Shown here one piece after another: positions 34,174-35,902 of a stretch of DNA of 35,902 nt. The position numbers were made by a program, and so were the translations under genes. The notes below the pieces were generated by a model. It saw nothing but the letters and a program-made list of their open reading frames with translations, made no database searches and had not been told where the DNA came from. The stretch comes from Candidatus Gastranaerophilales bacterium (lineage in GTDB: Bacteria; Cyanobacteriota; Vampirovibrionia; Gastranaerophilales; UBA9579): positions 1 to 35,902 of the forward strand of contig JAQVCB010000016.1 in assembly GCA_028689995.1 (NCBI GenBank), given 5' to 3'. Each line of letters starts with the position of its first letter. Position 1 is the first letter of the stretch.

Positions 34174-34208
34174 ACTAAAAAACACTCTTTAACAGAGTGT
34201 TTTTTAGT
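34174..34208 (-). terminator. Terminator of the PfkB kinase gene
   Basis: ACTAAAAAACACTCT (34174-34188) and its exact reverse complement (34194-34208) around a TTAAC loop. Read on the minus strand, the right-hand half gives a run of six Ts within the stem. It lies 16 bases after the kinase stop. Confidence 0.75.
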
Positions 34209-34224
34209 AAAAGTTCTTATAAAA

Positions 34225-35166
34225 CTAGATTATTGTTTGTTTTTGAAGAGCACCTAAAGATTCAAAAGCAGATAGTCTTTCAAATTCGCTGTAACGTTCC
34301 TGAAGATCCACAAAAGATACTGTTTTTAACTTATCAAGACTAAAATCTTCTGCTGTGAATGATGCCAGTGCTGAACCTATAATTACTGCTTTTCTAAGAT
34401 TGATAGCATTTATTTCTTCCATATGTGAAAGATAACCTATAAATCCGCCTGCGAAGGTATCACCGGCGCCTGTCGGGTCTTTAATCATTTCAAGCGGATA
34501 AGCAGGTGAAGAGAAAATTCCGCCCATTTTATCAAACATAAGAGCCCCATGCTCTCCTTTTTTAATTATTACAAAGTCAGGTCCCATCTCAAGAATTTGA
34601 TTGGCAGCAGCAACAAGATTTGGAGTTTCACAGAGCTGCCTTGCTTCTCCTTCATTAAGAAGTACCATATTAACTCTTTTTATAACTTCCATAAGTTCAT
34701 TTTTTGTAGTAGATATCCATAAATTCATGGTATCAACCATTGTGAATTTAGGCGTCTTAATCTGATCCAGTACATTAAGCTGAAGAGAAGGATGAATATT
34801 GGCTAGAAAAACAAAGTCGCTGTCAACATATTCATTAGGCAGAACCGGATTAAAATCAGCAAATACGTTCAAATGAGTTTCCAGAGTGTGTGCCTGATTC
34901 ATATCATATTCATAATAGCCTTTCCATTTGAAAGTATTTCCTTCTCTGAATTCAAGGCCGTTTGTATTGATTCCTCTGCTCTTGAATAAATCAACATATA
35001 CAGCAGGAAAATCCTGTCCTACAACGCCAACCATGTTTATTGGACTGAATAAACTTGCAGCTATTGATGCATATGATACTGATCCTCCAAGAACACTTTC
35101 CCTTTTACCAAAAGGAGTTTCAAGAGTATCCAAACCAATTGAACCGACAATTAAAACTTTACTCAT
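34225..35166 (-). CDS. PfkB-family sugar kinase
   Basis: A 313-residue ribokinase-like kinase. Family marks are LIVGSIGLDTLETPFGK, the GGSVSYASIAASLF glycine motif, NEGEARQL, VIIKKGEHGALM and the catalytic signature DPTGAGDTFAGGFIG with base Asp236. The substrate cannot be told from sequence; the short lid region and family resemblance suggest a sugar or nucleoside. AGGAAG precedes the ATG. It is followed by a strong terminator and preceded by the terminator of the small gene upstream, so it is a single-gene transcript. The product is cytosolic. Confidence 0.9.
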   Translation of the reverse strand: MSKVLIVGSIGLDTLETPFGKRESVLGGSVSYASIAASLFSPINMVGVVGQDFPAVYVDLFKSRGINTNGLEFREGNTFKWKGYYEYDMNQAHTLETHLNVFADFNPVLPNEYVDSDFVFLANIHPSLQLNVLDQIKTPKFTMVDTMNLWISTTKNELMEVIKRVNMVLLNEGEARQLCETPNLVAAANQILEMGPDFVIIKKGEHGALMFDKMGGIFSSPAYPLEMIKDPTGAGDTFAGGFIGYLSHMEEINAINLRKAVIIGSALASFTAEDFSLDKLKTVSFVDLQERYSEFERLSAFESLGALQKQTII

Positions 35167-35230
35167 TTCAATTCTTCCTGTATTAAAATTATTAACAATA
35201 TTATAGAATTTTTCCTTTACTTTAATAACA

Positions 35231-35265
35231 TAAAAAAAATTCTCTTAATATAGCATAAGAGAATT
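35231..35265 (-). terminator. Intrinsic terminator of the 78-residue gene
   Basis: AATTCTCTTA (35238-35247) pairs perfectly with TAAGAGAATT (35256-35265). On the minus strand the hairpin is followed directly by a run of eight Ts (35232-35239 as As on the plus strand). A textbook intrinsic terminator. Confidence 0.85.
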
Positions 35266-35318
35266 AGTAAAAGAGATTTCTTTTTAGTTTTATTATGTTT
35301 TACTGTTGCTGCACAGTA

Positions 35319-35555
35319 CTAACTAATCAGCCCATCCAGCGCTCTGAGTATTTCATAAGTAACGCCGGCTTCTGCAAGCTCTTCCGCGCTTAGTCCAAAG
35401 AGCGAAATCATTTTTTTAGCGGATATGCTCGACGGGTCTTGATTAAGTTCTCCAGATACAAGGCCAATAGCCTCTTTTCTGGATATGCTGAGCTGATTTT
35501 TTTCGTTTTTTGCTCTGGCAATTAATCTTTTTTTACACTTACCCAAGTCAGGCAC
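35319..35555 (-). CDS. Hypothetical 78-residue protein, GTG start
   Basis: Not recognised. A basic N-terminal third (GKCKKRLIARAKNEK) is followed by an amphipathic helical part with SRKEAIGLVSGEL, ISAKKMISLFGLSAEELAEA and a C-terminal TYEILRALDGLIS. The repeated 'GLSAEELAEAG' style suggests small helical domains that could bind nucleic acid, but no motif is decisive. The start is GTG at 35555, with TTTAGG about five bases upstream. A strong terminator on the same strand lies about 55 bases downstream, which supports expression. I considered RNA polymerase omega and rejected it. Confidence 0.55.
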   Translation of the reverse strand: MPDLGKCKKRLIARAKNEKNQLSISRKEAIGLVSGELNQDPSSISAKKMISLFGLSAEELAEAGVTYEILRALDGLIS

Positions 35556-35902
35556 CTTAACCTAAATAAAAATGAAAGTATTATGAAATATTTCCAAGTT
35601 CACATAGTATGTAGTTTTAGGAATATAAATGCAATAGAGTAGTTGTTAAATATTTTATTAATAATTCAAATTATTCACGTATTCATTGATCAACATACAA
35701 GTTAATAAATTTTAATGAAATTTTTATTAACTTAATTAATCTTAAAGAATCTGAGGTTTTTAGGTTAGTATCGGTAAATTTGCTAATTCGTTGCGAAGCG
35801 GGAGTGGAAAAAATCTTGTGCGGCGACGCGTAGGCGGCGGCGTAAAAAGATTTTTATAACTCGTTCGTCGGAACAATGTTTAATTATATTGAATTATATA
35901 GA
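35556..35902. other. Gene-free right end of the window
   Basis: AT-rich, with no coding frame I can support. Its only distinct content is the GC-rich repeat element at 35792-35866. Confidence 0.5.
35792..35866 (+). repeat. TGCGAAGCGGGAG-type intergenic element, copy D
   Basis: Begins TGCGAAGCGGGAGTG (35792-35806) and ends AACTCGTTC (35858-35866). Inside, AAAAATCTT (35809-35817) pairs with AAGATTTTT (35847-35855) around a GC-rich loop (GGCGACGCGTAGGCGGCGGC). Confidence 0.6.

Noticed and set aside
35319-35555. RNA polymerase omega subunit (rpoZ), missing from the usual place after gmk
   Set aside because: It lacks the omega core motifs, and the size and hydrophobic pattern do not fit convincingly.

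Overview
The window is AT-rich bacterial chromosome with short Shine-Dalgarno-led genes, tight overlaps inside operons and many short palindromic repeats between them. Gene content suggests a non-photosynthetic relative of cyanobacteria (Melainabacteria/Vampirovibrionia, perhaps Gastranaerophilales-like). The clues are a DprA-like SLOG protein of the type conserved in cyanobacteria, a peroxiredoxin with a C-terminal Cys pair, a standalone MurQ, and proteins whose N-termini carry a short 'ISF(x)G' motif. This placement is inference; no marker gene here settles it.

Layout. Positions 1-1817 hold a minus-strand operon gmk > coaBC > a Nif3-like gene cut by the window edge, with start/stop overlaps. 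Positions 1900-3340 are a small accessory patch: a HicAB toxin-antitoxin pair behind a consensus promoter buried in a perfect operator, then a small secreted Cys-rich protein whose ribosome binding site lies in a hairpin, and an unknown 92-aa protein. Next come murQ (minus) and pnp (plus, with terminator). After them is a 600-base gene-free stretch full of structured repeats, a receiver-STAS signalling protein (minus), and an operon M16 peptidase > dut > ispG. A duplicated-domain putative lipoprotein, an acyl-CoA dehydratase activase-related protein, a pRiA4b ORF-3 family protein and a family 4 uracil-DNA glycosylase follow.

The most unusual region is 15.4-27.9 kb. A single 2914-residue cytoplasmic-looking coiled-coil protein (15509-24253) contains near-identical 248-residue internal duplications. 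It is followed by a membrane protein with a glycine-rich C-terminal hairpin, a small convergent protein with an ISFGQ motif, a 5'-truncated AAA+ ATPase remnant, and a membrane-anchored protein that looks like a catalytically dead AAA+ relative with an ISFTG motif. I found no known system matching this set; whether these genes work together is open.

The right-hand part is conserved housekeeping: the cyanobacterial-type DprA-like protein, a UvrD/PcrA helicase with an extended repeat-bearing linker, cysE, cysK, a peroxiredoxin, a PfkB-family sugar kinase and a small GTG-started protein with its own terminator.

Three families of dispersed intergenic repeats recur: a ~66-70 bp double hairpin (GTGTCAT...ATGACAC) at three sites; a ~105 bp composite at two sites, one of which supplies the C-terminus of a protein; and variable elements bounded by TGCGAAGCGGGAG and AACTCGTTC at four sites. 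No tRNA, rRNA, CRISPR array or insertion-sequence transposase was seen.
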